Shown here in pieces: positions 24,079 through 37,119 of a stretch of 64,000 nucleotides of DNA. The notes beneath the pieces are model-generated. The model did not search any database and was not told where the DNA came from. It saw only the letters and a program-made list of their open reading frames with translations. Location: NCBI RefSeq assembly GCF_000001735.4, contig NC_003071.7:10161151-10225150 (forward strand), read 5' to 3'. Each line of letters begins with the position of its first letter. Position 1 is the first letter of the stretch. Both the position numbers and the translations under genes were made by a program. This DNA is from Arabidopsis thaliana (taxonomy: Eukaryota > Streptophyta > Magnoliopsida > Brassicales > Brassicaceae).

Positions 24079-25455
24079 TTACTTTGATGGGGAATAGTCA
24101 TCGAGTTGAACACAGTCGATTCTCTGGAGATAGATGTTTTTTTCTTTGAGGTCGTAACCAATATTATAGTATTGTTGAGCCATTAGCCCTATAGCTGTGA
24201 ATTCCTTATATTCCCCTCCATGTTCTTTGGTTGGCTTCACTGACATACAAAAGACGTTAAACGTATTCGGTTCTGATAATGGATAAAACATGCTTGTGGC
24301 CTCCATAGCCAGCTCAGCTCCGCCTGCAAAATGAAATGTCACCACAGGGAAGCCTATGAGCTCTTCGCTCACTCTCCCATGGTAGCACAAGAAGTCTCTA
24401 AACCAGAATCTCTCTAATTTTGGATCCAGAATGGATTTTATTTCATTGTAGAGTTCTCTGTAGGCTATATCTGCTAGCCAAGTGTAGAGTGTGCCCGAGT
24501 CTAGTATGACCCCTGTTCTTGGTCCTCTTCTTTTGAATACCACTGGTTCGATATTGAGTTGTGTATCCCCAACACTAATCCCTTCTAGATTCATATAGTA
24601 GATACTATTCTCTGTCTCAAATTCAATGGGTGTTGGATCGCCGAGAATATCCGCGTCCTCTCCCAGAACCAGCTGATTGTAACCGTAGTTTTTGTTAGCT
24701 AAATCACCAATGCAGTAAGAGAATTTAGACCCAAGCTGTACGGCAAGTGATGTGGGTTTGGCTCCTAACCCCAAAATACCAGTGAAATGACTTTCCAACT
24801 GCTCTCCATTCTCGTAGCCACACCCAAAAGCAATAGGTTGGGTCACAACAGTGTTACCGTTAGGTGTTGTGAAGGTTAACCGTTCTTTAGCTAGAACGCC
24901 TTTTGACCCAGTGCCGCTTATATACACTTGTTCGTAAACACACTTGTTTGATGAGCCGCAATGTCCGTTTGGTGCATACCTGCAAAAACGATCATCGCAG
25001 GAACACTCTACAAATGTTGAAGACAATGCTGGATTGAAGACAGGATGGATCATATGATCTGATGAGCAGTGTTTGCAGGGTTGACATTGGATCCATAAAA
25101 GTGAGCTTCCAGTATCCATGATAGTTAACTGCGGCACCGGTGGCTGTCCTACGGAGAAATTCACAAGAAACAATGATGTTTTGATTGCTTGTTCCACATC
25201 AACTTGGAAATTGCTGCTGCCTAGCTCTTTGTCAATCGAATTCTGTAGATACTTAAACCGGGCTGATGAAATATCTGTCAGGTGTTTGATATGGTCTTCT
25301 GGAGTGATCGGAACTCGAGCATTTGGGTTGAGACGGGCCACTGATTCACGGTGTATCAGCTTCATCGCCATTCGGTTAGGTTTAATGGATTCTGTTACTA
25401 CAAAGTATGATACAGTGATGAAGAGTAAGAGTGAAGTTTGGAAAGAACATTCCAT
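24079..25455 (-). CDS. Secreted pepsin-like aspartic protease (family A1, atypical plant type)
   Basis: Single-exon gene of 458 residues. The start is the ATG at 25455 (MECSFQTSLLLFITVSYFVV, a signal peptide); the open frame extends upstream but has no ATG there. The prosegment region (residues about 25-95) precedes the two catalytic halves: the first Asp in IMDTGSSLLWIQC (about residue 115) and the second in VILDSGTLYTWL (about residue 310). Cys-rich PCKHCSS, CSCDDRFC and the typical SYCIGDL and AIGLMAQQYYNIGYD blocks place it with the nucellin/CND41-like plant A1 proteases. There is no plant-specific insert, as usual for this class. Substrate unknown. From memory At2g23945. It is encoded on the strand opposite the TMEM208-like gene, tail to tail. 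Confidence 0.93.
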   Translation of the reverse strand: MECSFQTSLLLFITVSYFVVTESIKPNRMAMKLIHRESVARLNPNARVPITPEDHIKHLTDISSARFKYLQNSIDKELGSSNFQVDVEQAIKTSLFLVNFSVGQPPVPQLTIMDTGSSLLWIQCQPCKHCSSDHMIHPVFNPALSSTFVECSCDDRFCRYAPNGHCGSSNKCVYEQVYISGTGSKGVLAKERLTFTTPNGNTVVTQPIAFGCGYENGEQLESHFTGILGLGAKPTSLAVQLGSKFSYCIGDLANKNYGYNQLVLGEDADILGDPTPIEFETENSIYYMNLEGISVGDTQLNIEPVVFKRRGPRTGVILDSGTLYTWLADIAYRELYNEIKSILDPKLERFWFRDFLCYHGRVSEELIGFPVVTFHFAGGAELAMEATSMFYPLSEPNTFNVFCMSVKPTKEHGGEYKEFTAIGLMAQQYYNIGYDLKEKNIYLQRIDCVQLDDYSPSK

Positions 25456-26053
25456 TGTTGTTGAAACGGTACAGAAACATGGACTTGGGGGATTACAGAG
25501 ACCATTTTGTAACCTCAAATAAAGATTAAGTTAGGGTAATAGCATCAAGACTGTGATATGAAGAAGAATATAAAAGATCAAAACACAACGAATTGATGAC
25601 AACAAATAATATCCAAAAACAACCAAAGATCATGAGACTATAAATAGCAAAAGTTTGTTGGGGTTATGTATATAAAAGCTATCATGTACTTTACATCTTT
25701 TGTTGTTTTGTGTTATGTTTTTTAGAAAAATAAATTGAACAAAAACAATTAGAAGTACAGGTCAACATATCATTAAGTTGTTGGTCGGTAAATTTTTTGA
25801 TAATAAGACATGAATCTCAGAGTTTGACCAAAAATTGCTTTCACAGGACCTCAAATTTTACAAATTTGGATAACAGACCAAAACCAACACATTTAAAAAA
25901 ACCTTAATATATACATCCAAAATATTAACCATTAGACCCAGAATCTCAATTTTTTCAAAGGTTTGATAACCATTTACATGTCTATATCATCTCAAAAACA
26001 AAAATTGAAGTCATGGGGATATTATATCTGTTTCTTTCTGTGTCCAAGATTTA
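25456..26053. other. Spacer between protease promoter and receptor-kinase 3' end
   Basis: Promoter and 5' leader of the minus-strand aspartic protease at the left, 3' UTR of the minus-strand receptor kinase at the right. TATAAATAG at about 25639 is on the plus strand and so does not fit the protease. I see no further gene. Confidence 0.5.
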
Positions 26054-28819
26054 CTACCTTGGACCAGATAGTTCCATGGCGAATGAATCTAACGCTTGAT
26101 TATCATCTTCATCTTCAAATCCTGAGGAGCCAAACAGATGTTTGGTTTGGTTGTTGCCATCAGTAGAGGTAATAGTCCTGTAAGACATGTTGGCATGGTA
26201 GAAATGTGAATGGTCATGTGAAGCAGCCCATCTCTCAGCTAATCCATCTCCTTCAAGCATCTGAACTACTTCAGACATTTTGGGTCTGTGAGCTGGAAGA
26301 AACTGAGTGCAGAGCAGTGCCACTTGTAGCATCTCTCCAACTTCTATTCTATCGTAGGTTGTCCCCAGTTCTCGGTCTACTAGCTCCTCTACTTTCATTT
26401 CCTTGTGTAGCTTCCTCACCTGCAAAACTCAATTGAGTTTTAAGACTATCTTTTGATTATACGTTTGATCTAAACTTATAGTGATTGCTTACCCATTCTA
26501 GCATAGCTCCTTTCTGGCTAACAGACTTGCCAAACTCGAGAGCTCTCATTCCTGTGATGAGCTCTAGCAAAAGTATACCGAACCCAAAGACATCGGTTTT
26601 CTCAGATGACTGACCGGTGGAGAGATACTCAGGTGCAATGTGACCAACAGTTCCTCTAACCGCGGTTGTGACATGTGAATCCTCGTGGTTGAGTAGCTTT
26701 GCTAGTCCAAAATCCCCAACAACTGCTTCAAAATACTCATCTAGGAGAATGTTTGCTGCCTTGACATCTCGGTGAATAATCTTGGGATCGCATTGCTCGT
26801 GTAGATAAAACAACCCTCTTGCAGCTCCAATCGCTATCTTCTTCCTTGTGTTCCAGTCCAACGCTGGCTTAGCTGTAACAGTAACAAAAATCAGTTCAAG
26901 TGATTTCATTTTTTTTTTTACTAAAAGCAGTTATCAGAAACCATTTTTTTGACTACCTTTGAGCCTAGAGGCGACGCTGCCATTGGACATGTAAGGGTAA
27001 ACAAGAAGTCTTTCGCTAGAACTCGCACAATAACCGATTAACCGAAGCAAATTCCTATGAACAGCTAAGCTGATCATCTCAAGCTCAGTACGAAACTGTG
27101 AGTTCCCGGAGGTTCCATTCACATCTTTCAATCGTTTCACTGCAACCACTGTCCCATCCCCGAATTTTCCTCTGTAGACATTACCAAACCCACCAGCACC
27201 AAGAATACTCTTGGAACTAAAACCATCCGTAGCTACATGAAGTTCCCTGAATGTGAAGCTTCTTAGATTTCCCAACCCAAGTAACCCTTCCTCTTGCTTG
27301 TCTACATAAAGAACCAAAACAAAATACTTTAGACAACAAACAAAATCAAATTACATAAACCATAAGCTTACTCGATTTGACTAACCACTAATGCGAAGCA
27401 TCGTTAACCGTCTTTGTTTCTTTCGATACCAAATGAACCCGAGAGAGAGGATTACACTAACAGCAAAGCCAAGGCTTACACCAAGTGCAACTGCTAATAT
27501 GTTGGTTCTACGTCCTACACATCCCAAATGGTATCTAACTCATAAGCAATGGATTAAACAATCGACGAAAAGGCGAGCAAGATTATTGAATTTAAGGATG
27601 GATTTACCTGATGAAGAACGTAAAGAGACAGAAAGAGGGCTTGCACTGATTGATCCTGAACAAATCTCCGGTAGGCTGTTTTTACAAATCAAAGGGTTCC
27701 CAGCAACACTACATTCAACAGTGAAAACACTTAGGAAAAACTCAATCTTTGACAATAACACAAGAGACCAAAAGAAAAGGTATTTACTTGAATGTCCTTG
27801 CAGGAAATTTAGGAACAGGACCTCTGAGATTGTTATAAGACAAGTCTCTGAAACCAAAACATCAAAAAACATGAGTCTTTAAGTTAAAAAGTAAGAAAAA
27901 AATTCAAACTTTATATACTCACAAGAAAGAGAGGTGAGGGATTTGAGACAGAGAAGCAGGAAAGGGCCCAGATAATGAGTTGTTGTTCAACCTCCTAATC
28001 AAATCATTACACAAACGTACGAGGTTTAAGTTAATGAAGACGAATCTTTGATTGATTAAAATCTGAAAGAGAGAGAGAGACTTACAGATATTGGAGATTA
28101 CTCAGCTGGTTAACAGAACCGGGGATTTCACCGGAGAACCGGTTATTGGATAAATCCAGAGTCTGTAATTTGGGAAGAGAACAAATCTCCGGTGGGATTT
28201 TACCGGAGATGTTATTGTTCTGTAATGACCTTCAAAAATCCAAAAAACAAAAACAGAGTTTGAAGAAACAAACAAAGGAGATACTTTTGTTTAATGAGGA
28301 AACAAACAAAATAATCTTACACTTGTCGAAGATTAGTGAGATTTCCAATAGACCCAGATAAAGTTCCTGAAAGAGACTGACTTGGAGCTCCTCTGGAATT
28401 GGGAAAAAACAAAACAAAGATGAAGAATTTGTCACCATTAATGACTATGAAGACAAAAGCAAAGAAAACTTACAAGCCAATTACGAGGTTGTCTGAAGAA
28501 CAAGAGATCATAGTCCAGCTACAAGGATCAACAGAAAACTCATCCCAGTTTTTGAAAACACCATGTGGATCATGTAACTCGTTCTTTATGTTTATCAACG
28601 CCTCCACTGTAACAAAGAATCACTCTAAATCAATTATTGGGTACATAAAGTTTGAAACTTTCGAATACCCATAAGAAAAAAAAGAGTCTTTTCTCGTTTT
28701 TTGTTGCTTTGCTTACCTTCAGGGTTTCTGGGTTCAGAAGAGAGAGAACAAGTAACGAAGAAACATAGTAGTAACAGAACAGAGAATATCTTCATTGTTA
28801 TTAACTTCATCACCACCAT
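26054..28819 (-). CDS. CLERK: LRR-II receptor-like kinase
   Basis: Plasma-membrane receptor kinase of the SERK/NIK-like LRR-II subfamily, which serve as co-receptors. Eleven exons, the layout usual for this subfamily. Signal peptide ([20 protein letters not shown]), LRR N-terminal domain with the paired-Cys [10 protein letters not shown], five LRRs ([19 protein letters not shown] and following), an extracellular linker with two Cys, a transmembrane helix ([20 protein letters not shown]), then a kinase domain: GAGGFGNVY loop, VAVKRL, catalytic [13 protein letters not shown] (an RD kinase), GDFGLAKLL and HIAPEYLS. All key residues are present, so it should be active. Introns in the LRR part fall between repeats. 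I recall this locus (At2g23950) as CLERK, needed for root sensitivity to CLE peptides, with a chromosome-4 paralog (At4g30520). Confidence 0.95.
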
Positions 28820-31800
28820 GAAAAGCTTTAGATTAGATTACCAGAAGGAGAAGGAAGAACACAAAATCATTACTTTGTTGATGTTTTGTTGTGCCCACAA
28901 AAGAAGAGAAACAGAAAAGCAAAAGCAAAGCAACAAAGCAAGAAAAAAATGAATGCTTTTTTTCTCTTTTTCTTGGGTCTATTAAAAACTCTTTTATTTC
29001 TGCAATGTCTCTCCTACGCAGAGAAGAATTATGAGAGTGTATTGTTATGAATTTAAGGAGATGATAATGAACACAGAAAAAAAGTTTTGATTTTGTGAGA
29101 GAGAAAGCTAGAAAAAACAGAGAGGAGAGAAAGCAAGAGAGAGTGTAGGTAGTGTTGTGGTTTGTGGGGAGGGAGAATCAGGTAGGAAAGCTGATACGGA
29201 CCCGTATGGTGGTGGATGATGATACTTTCTCTTTTCGAGTTTTTTTTTTTTTTTTTTTTTGTATATGCTAAATTTGTGAAAGTTTGTTTTATACATAAAT
29301 AATGGTGGCAATGGAGAGACCATAACGGAAACAAAATAAAAGTATAAATGAATAAGTCCTTGTATTCAAAAAAGAATAACAAAATTTTATATTCATTTCT
29401 TTTTTTGGTTTTTGTATAAATTAGTGAGAAGTGTCTCAATCAAAATTATTTATTTATGTTCTGTAAAAAAAAGAAAAAGGAAGTTTAAACAGAGCATATT
29501 CTTTTTGTTTACAATATTTTCAGAATTTTCAAAACTATTTTCTAAGAAATTCTGAAAAGTATAAAATGGGAGGAGGCAAGATACGAATAGTATTGGTAAC
29601 AAAATATTTGAGGCGTGTTGAAGGAAATTTCACCTACAAACACTGATACCTAATAACGATATAATGGAAAACAAAAACAAAAAAAAAAACAGATTATCGA
29701 CTGCGACTTGCGAGTTGCGAACATGTTACTTCGATGATGCTAGTTATGATTATGAATATAGCAAAGACACATATATAACAACATGCAAAGAATATAACAA
29801 AAAAAAATAACTATGCCTAAAAAATGAACTCATGCCAATACTTTACCGTATAAAACTGTGGTATGATTGATTAAAGTAACCAATGAAAAGAATGCATTTA
29901 TCTCATAATTCTAATTTCTATGGGCAGATTACTTTGAACTTTGCAAAGCTCGAGTATATAAGCTGAAAATTCCCCTAGTCTGATTTATCACCCACAAATA
30001 TGACTCACTGATAAAGGTATTCTTACCATCACAATAACAAAAATTGCAAGATAAAATTTATAGCACAACTGCACCAGTAAAAAAGTAAAAATAAAAAAGA
30101 ATGCATAGATTTGACGTGTGTAGACTGTACCAGTATCACCACTTGTAACCAGTCCGCAGTGGGTACGAGACTGATCTACGCTAACGTGCACCTCTTCTCT
30201 CTTCTTTTTGTCTTTTTTTTTTCTTCTTATTTTCTTCCGTATTTTTCCACTGTAAAATCTCGTGATTGAAAATGTTACCTCCAGAGGTTAAAAAACGTTA
30301 ATTTTTGTGCCATCTAATTCGATAACGATACTTCTTTTTTAGAAAAGATATTTTATAATACAACATATGAAAACTGAGATAGGATGAGAAAATAGTAAGA
30401 AAAAAAGGCTGGAATACGGAAAGAGGCTTGCTTTTGCCTTGCCTGATGTGGTTTGATTTGTGATGTTACATTTTTTCTGACAAGTCCCTCTACTTTTGTT
30501 TTCTTTCCTTTTTCGTCTATTTAGTTTTCTCGTTCCCACTAATGGCCCCATTCTTTTCCGTTGTAACAAATGAACTAGTATTACATTTTTCTTATTCTAG
30601 TCATCTTTTCTTGTCACATTTGACTTTTGACTTTTTTAAAAAATTAGGCTTTGATGCATTTGCACCTATAAAGATAATTCTCATACTCATAGTGAAGAAA
30701 CCATTTTTGTTTAAGATTTGTCATTTTTATTTTGTGTTGAGGGATTATTTCACACTCATGTTTTTGTAAATATTTTACCTGACATAAATACAATTTTCAT
30801 TAAAAAAAATTAGTACATGTTTAACACATTTGCGGACTTAAGAGACTTTTACTCTACTTGTTTTTGATAATATCTAGTATATGTTTTTTAAGTATTTTAA
30901 ATGGATATTCCGACCAAATGTATAAAAAATTTAGTTTGATATTGCTAAGCTAGAAATGGAAATTAAAATTGAACTACAGTAGTTGGACCAAAGTCCGATT
31001 TGAGGAGATCAAAATAACGTCAGCAGCGAGATGATATGCAACCAATCTCCCTATTTTCCTTCTCATGCAGGTTCTGTGATCATTTACGCAATGCTTCTTT
31101 GTCTTTTTCCCTATATATTTCCAAAATATTCTTGAGTAAAAAACACTAAGAATTTGGTAACACAAATATACGAAACTTACTACCTGGTACACATTAGCCA
31201 ATACTTGTTGTTCTTTAGTTTGGGTCAGGAAAAGTTTACATTAGAAAAGAGAAAAAAAAGTTTAGAACATCTAAAAGAAAGTCCTTGATATTTATTTTTT
31301 CTTTGTATCAAGATTGATTTATTTTTTACCATTATTTTTAATTAAAAGTTACAAGAAAATAATATCAATTATCATCAATAGTAACCTATCATAGAATCAT
31401 CGGATTCTAATTGCTGTAATTTACAACCATTATTTAAGAAGCAGCATCACTTTTCTCAATAATTTGCGCACAAAAAAATTAAAGTGGCCAAATTAAAACG
31501 TTGATATTTGCCTTTACGAAAAAAGTTGATGTTTGCCTCTCATTTTTTTGTTGTAAAGCATGTTGATATTACTTTTTGAATCGTTTTAAAAAGATTGTTA
31601 TAATACATTTCTCGTGGGCCAATATTCTCATAAACACAAATTACACCAATAATATATGCTTCAAACTCTTGTGCTACACATTTGTAGCTTATTGTGTTCG
31701 TTCCCCGAACTTGTTCCTTCTGCTTTAAATTGAATAAATACTCTTCTTCTGCAAAAATTCGATGAAAAGAAAAATCGAATCTAGCACATTCGAAGTTAAT

Positions 31801-33116
31801 GGGAAACAATACTTTAATTCGATCCATTATTCTATTACCATTAGTACTATCACTTATACGAACATATATGTTTTGTTTCACGTCACTATCTTTGATTTAG
31901 TGGCATGTTTAAACATATAGAATTCACCGCTGATATAATTTATCACTAATTAGAAAATTAATTATCTCTATAAAAAATACATTATATGGGATGTTAATTA
32001 AACCTGGATTAGTGGTATATGCGACGTACATCCTATAGAATATCAGTTTGACAACTTAGTGAGAGACTGATCAATTGATATAAGTTATCGATGCAAAAAA
32101 TTTAAGTTGATATAATTGATTTGATGTCACATTTGATACAGATGGTTTATCTTCTATATATGTAGACTTTTCTCACACTAACGAGTTTGAAAGTACAAAA
32201 TATAAAATCTGGAAAATTAGCAACATAACATACTGATTTGAAAGTTTTTTAAGAGAACTTTATGAAGACATCTTAAATTTACGAAGGTTTCCTAGGCATC
32301 TTCATAGAAACGATTCGTTAGTTTATTTGATCTAAATAACCTATTTTCTATTTGATCTAAAAGTTTATAAAGCTTAAAACATATTTTGATTCGAACAACT
32401 ATAACTTTTAAATCTTGAGATATCAAAAGACTTCTATAATGAAATAAAAAGACTGAACATGACATTCATTGTAGCTTTTTGTTTTTAATGCAAATATTTC
32501 ATCGTAGCTTTTTTTTTCTTAACAAAACAAAACATTCATAATAACTAGTAACGAGTAACAACGAGCAAGAGATTCGCATTTCTCACACTCACACTCGCAA
32601 AAACAAAAGATAAAGGGGAGGAAAAAGCTTAAAATCTATCATATACAAAAAGAAAAGAAAGATTTGCCTATAAAAATCAACAAAAACCCATCAAATGAAT
32701 GTTTTTTTTTATAGAACTTCGTGAAGAAGAACACACCCCACAAGCAAGCAACCCTCGCGTTTTGGCTTTGGAAAACTGAAAACCCCACAAAAAAAAATTT
32801 CAAAGTAAAGGAAAGTACATGCAAAAGTAAAAAGTAAAAGTAAAAAGTGTAAAAGTAAAAACAAAATCAAAAAGTGTAACAAGAGGCGGCAAATCTTCGT
32901 CGGAGTGCGTTTATTCTTTCTGCGATTTTCCCCATTGATCATGTGGACGACCTCATCCTTCCAACTCCCTTTATATTCTGCCCCAAATTCATTTTATTTG
33001 ACATTTTTTTTTGCCTCATCTCATATACCATGTATATGTTATACAATTACATATCTACTATACAACATACTTTTGTAGGTTTACTTCGTAATAGCAGAAA
33101 ATAATATATTAGTATA

Positions 33117-33410
33117 TGCCTTAATACTTTTGAAAAGTGATACATCACCAAATTAAGTGTATTCCAATTTTGTAAAATCGAGAGATAAATTTAAAATATT
33201 GGAAAATAAGGCCGAAAATAGTAACTGTAATGGCTCGACTGAGCAGGCGAATTACGAACATGGTACCATTATGTTCGCATGTGCCAACGTAAAGGATATA
33301 ACATGTTTGGTAATGGAGATTACATTATTATCATAAAGAAATATCGATCTGTCTAGTTTATTTTATACGTGATATTAAAGTTGGAAAGAATCTGGGCTTA
33401 ATATACTAAA
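33117..33410. repeat. Direct repeat, copy 1 (no insertion)
   Basis: A block of about 290 bp, from TGCCTTAATACTTTTGAAAA to GGGCTTAATATACTAA, adjacent to a second copy (33411-33947) in direct orientation. They share long identical stretches, e.g. GCAGGCGAATTACGAACATG and GTGATATTAAAGTTGGAAAG. This copy keeps the uninterrupted site CCATTATGTTCGCATG where copy 2 carries an insertion. Confidence 0.9.
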
Positions 33411-33947
33411 TGCCTAAATACTTTTGAAAAGTAATATATCACCAAATTCAGTGTATTCCAATTTTGTAAAATCGAAGTTTAAAATATTGGAAAATAAGGC
33501 CGAAAATAATAACTGTAATGGCCCGACTGAGCAGGCGAATTACGAACATGGTACCATTAGGCCATCTCCATTGGTGAGATACTTCAAAAGTTTCTCAAAA
33601 TATAATAATAATAATAATTTATTATGATTTAGTTTCTATCCAATTATAAACACACACATATACACATAGTCTCTCAATCATTACTTTAAAGTTTCTCTGC
33701 AGAGAAACTATTCTCAATCTCTCTCTTATCTCTCTCATACTTTATTATTATTTTATATTTTTTAGTCAATGAAAAACTATGTGAGAGACTATTGATGGAG
33801 ATGCTCTTATGTTTGCATGTGCCAACGTAAAGGATATGGCATGTTTGGTAACTGAGATTACATTATTTTCATAATGAAATATCGATATGCCTAGTTTATT
33901 TTATACGTGATATTAAAGTTGGAAAGAATCTGGGCTTAATATACTAA
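33411..33947. repeat. Direct repeat, copy 2 (interrupted by a MITE)
   Basis: Second copy of the repeat at 33117-33410, about 287 bp after removal of the 247-bp insertion and its 3-bp target duplication. It starts TGCCTAAATACTTTTGAAAA and ends GGGCTTAATATACTAA. Differences from copy 1 are scattered substitutions and a small deletion. Confidence 0.9.
33560..33806. mobile_element. Tourist-like MITE (PIF/Harbinger type) with TTA target duplication
   Basis: A 247-bp insertion begins GGCCATCTCCATTGG and ends TTGATGGAGATGCTC. The ends are imperfect inverted repeats (shared CATCTCCAT core), and TTA flanks both sides (33557-33559 and 33807-33809). The matching site in copy 1 has one TTA (CCATTATG), so the TTA duplication is read directly. 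A 3-bp TTA/TAA target duplication is the signature of PIF/Harbinger elements. There is no coding capacity. Confidence 0.85.
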
Positions 33948-34908
33948 GTTTGAAAGTTCAAACCCACAATCACTAATTCAAATTAAGAAGAAAAAAAAAC
34001 GATTTCTTTGTTGTCCAAACTACAAAAGAAATTCCAAAACGCACACATTGTTGACTTGAACAAATAAACTAGCAAGTAACGAGAGCATTCGAATTTTATT
34101 AGTGGGTTTATAACATGTTGTAGGTAAGCTTTTGAGCCTACTTTCTCTCTTTTTATTTCCATCTAAATTTATGGTATCCAAATAAGATTCAATTCTTTAT
34201 TGCATAACTGCGAAGTGATTTGGAAGTATTTTACCATTAAAAAAAAATGCTGTACAGTCTATTAATTATGGGTTTTAACCTTAGTGGTCTAAAATCGGAT
34301 TGGGTTGTCCTACTCATAACCTAAGATAGCATGAAACACATGGTGTTAGTTGTGGTGATGGAACTAGAATTCAATAGTATAATTACAAGAAAACAAGATG
34401 ATATCCTACCAATTTTCCTAAGAAAATTTTGGTAGCAAAAATAGATAGATTCGCATGCGTAAGAGGACACTAAAATTTTAGTCATTAACTACTTGGTCGG
34501 CTTTGCTTACGCAATACTGTAGTAAGGAGAATGCCTTGCCCGCCAAAACCATTTTGTTAAAGCTTAATTTTATGATATATTATACGTGGTTATATTATGT
34601 GGAACTGTCCACTGGAGGAGATATCCGTAGAGTGGATCTCACGATCAAAGAATTATGGAACACCAGAATTTGCCATGGGGTCAACAATGGTTATATAACA
34701 GCCACTATTAATAAGATCTTAGTGTCAAATTGAATAAATAAATAAACCAAACGTTACAGAAAACATAAACAAATAGACCGTAAGGGATTCACATGAATGG
34801 TCAACCCCATCACCTTTATAAATATATACACACTTCATTTTTCTCTTCTCCATTCTTCTCTCAACTCTTTGTCTCCCTCTCTCTTTCTCTCTAGTAATTT
34901 ACGATCAA

Positions 34909-36460
34909 ATGGCTGAACAAAAGAAGTACCTATTGTTTCTAGCGACACCGGACTCGGAGTTTGCGAAGAAGACATATGGAGGATACCATAATGTGTTTGT
35001 TTCACTGCTTGGCGATGAAGGAGAGCAATGGGACTCTTTTAGAGTCGTGGACGGCGAGTTTCCAGAAGAGAAGGATCTTGAGAAATACGAAGGATTTGTA
35101 ATCAGTGGTAGCTCTCATGATGCCTTTCAAGACACTGATTGGATCTTAAAGCTCTGTGATATCATCAAGAAACTCGATGACATGAACAAGAAAGTCCTCG
35201 GTATTTGCTTTGGCCACCAGGTAATTTAATTCTCATCACATATATAACATTTGTTTTTTCTCTTATGTTCATAGATTGGAAATTTAGATTAAAACCCAAT
35301 TTGTAATGAATATTTTTGTAATGAATATTTGTGTACATTAATTGTTAAATACCATACCAGTTTAGGGTTAAAGAAATTAACGAAACCTTCCTCAATTAAT
35401 GTATAAGTTTATCAACTTTTGAAGTACATGTGTGTGTGTGTGTTTTCATGCTCATGGTTTGGAAGTTTAGATCAACCTAATTTATAAATGAAATTTGTGT
35501 ATAATCTATTTTTAATAATTATGCTCTTTTACGTTCAGAGAAACTAAAATGATTTTTTTCATTTTATGAATATTGTTTATATATATATATATACATATAT
35601 ACATATTGTATCGTGATTGGATTATTTTTAATGCATACGTAGGAATATAATCTTGTATATAGTTGTGAGTAAAAAAAATTAGATAGCTTCTTTGAATGGT
35701 TCTTGTATGGATTTTTCTTCGAACGTGTACACAAATGATCACGTAAGAATTATTTTTCTTTATATAAATTTTATAAAATTAGATACAGCTACTTGGAAGG
35801 TTATTTATTCAATCTAACAGTACAGTTGACAATTTGATATGGAACCTCACATTTCGTATAAGTATTAACTAAAGTTAACTTATTCTAATTTAAGAACACA
35901 ATTATTGGATAATATATGTCCAGCTAATAGCTAGAGCGAAGGGAGGCAAAGTAGCGAGAGCAAGGAAAGGACCAGAGCTTTGCCTTGGAAACATAACCAT
36001 CGTGAAAGAGGCAGTGATGCCGGAAAATTACTTCGGCGAAGAAGTTCCAGCGAATCTGAGGATCATAAAATGTCATCAGGATGAAGTTTTGGAGCTTCCG
36101 GAAAATGCAAAACTGTTAGCATATTCAAGCATGTACGAGGTAGAGATGTATTCAATCAAAGATAACTTCCTTTGCATTCAGGGACATCCTGAGTATAACC
36201 GTGACATCTTGTTCGATATCATTGATCGTGTTCTTGCCGGAGGCCACATTAAGGTTTTTTTCTAACTCTCCCTTTGTAGAATATCCATTTATTTATAATT
36301 TGTATCCTAAAACAATTGCTACTTACCTAATTAACTTAATGTGCAGCAAAACTTTGCCGAAACGTCAAAGGCAACAATGGAAAAGAATGAAGCAGACAGG
36401 AAGTTTTGGCAGAAAATTTGCAAAAACTTCCTCAAACGTCAACCCTCCTTATTAGTTTGA
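34909..36460 (+). CDS. GGP4: Class-I glutamine amidotransferase-like gamma-glutamyl peptidase (first tandem copy)
   Basis: Three exons (34909-35220, 35924-36253, 36347-36460) give 251 residues. Predicted cytosolic cysteine hydrolase of the gamma-glutamyl peptidase family, whose member GGP1 removes the gamma-glutamyl residue from glutathione conjugates in glucosinolate and camalexin synthesis. The nucleophile elbow is LGICFGHQ at residues 98-105, where Cys is the catalytic residue. The His-Glu pair is in [11 protein letters not shown] (about residue 192). No transit or signal peptide. Substrate of this paralog is unknown. The next gene (38548) is a tandem copy with the same exon phases. A CT-rich leader and TATA-like box precede the ATG. 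Symbol and locus (At2g23960) are from memory. Confidence 0.93.
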
Positions 36461-37119
36461 CTCACAAATCTTCATCACACTTGTTTAATATATATTCCAA
36501 CTCCATGTATCAACGTTACAATATTATTTGTAATGTATGACATATTGATGTGTTGTATCCATAATATAATTAAATAAAAGCTTTACCCTCACTAACCCAG
36601 AAGCTTCTTTATGCTCCAATAAGTTTTACTAATGCCTTGATAGAAATGAGCCTCCTTTGCGCCATTAATTAGTGGGAGTAATCGTATGTTCGGATTCTGG
36701 TATTTTGTTATGTTTCATGGGCTTTTAACTCAAAATTAGTAATTTGTTCCATTTCCATTAATTATATTCAAGTCCTTTTTCATCTTACTCAAAATTAATT
36801 GGTCATTAGTCAAATGCTCCATTCCCATTATATTCAAGTCCTTTCTCATTTTTCCAATGTAAAATATTTCTTCACATTCAATTGTCTTAGTTATTTGGAG
36901 TAAGTTATTAAGTTTTCATATAAACTAAATGTGAATATATATATATATATATAAACAAGTTTGAATGTGTACCGTTTTCAACATTCCATATTTTATAAAC
37001 AATATTTATTATAAAATTATGAAAATATTAGAAAACAAGTAAGTAATGCACTAACACCTTATGCTCCGATTAATCGACATAGGCGTTAAACCCTTATCAT
37101 ATGCCTAGTTACGGCCTAA

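Larger units (their letters stand above)
28820..34908. other. 6-kb gene-poor spacer
   Basis: The left end holds the receptor kinase's 5' leader (purine/pyrimidine-rich, with a long T run at about 29240-29261). No gene is convincing in the rest. Open frames at 31540-31881 and 32639-32942 (minus) are AT-rich or low in complexity and match nothing I know. The right part holds a tandem duplication with a MITE (33117-33947, separate entries). 34800-34908 has a TATA-like TTTATAAATATA and a CT-rich leader ahead of the first GATase gene. Confidence 0.55.

Noticed and set aside
24079..25518. Longer aspartic protease starting at 25518
   Set aside because: The codon there is TTG, and the added residues lack any signal-peptide character; the ATG at 25455 starts a typical signal peptide.
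29233..29262. Long T run considered as a poly-A tail of a retrocopy
   Set aside because: The adjoining DNA on both sides belongs to the receptor kinase leader and spacer, with no processed-gene similarity.
31540..31881. 113-codon minus-strand frame, considered as a LINE RNase H fragment
   Set aside because: No catalytic residues or convincing motifs; also no start ATG in a gene-like context.
32639..32942. Hydrophobic minus-strand frames, considered as a secreted peptide gene
   Set aside because: Low-complexity Phe/Leu runs produced by T-rich DNA; overlapping frames look equally good.
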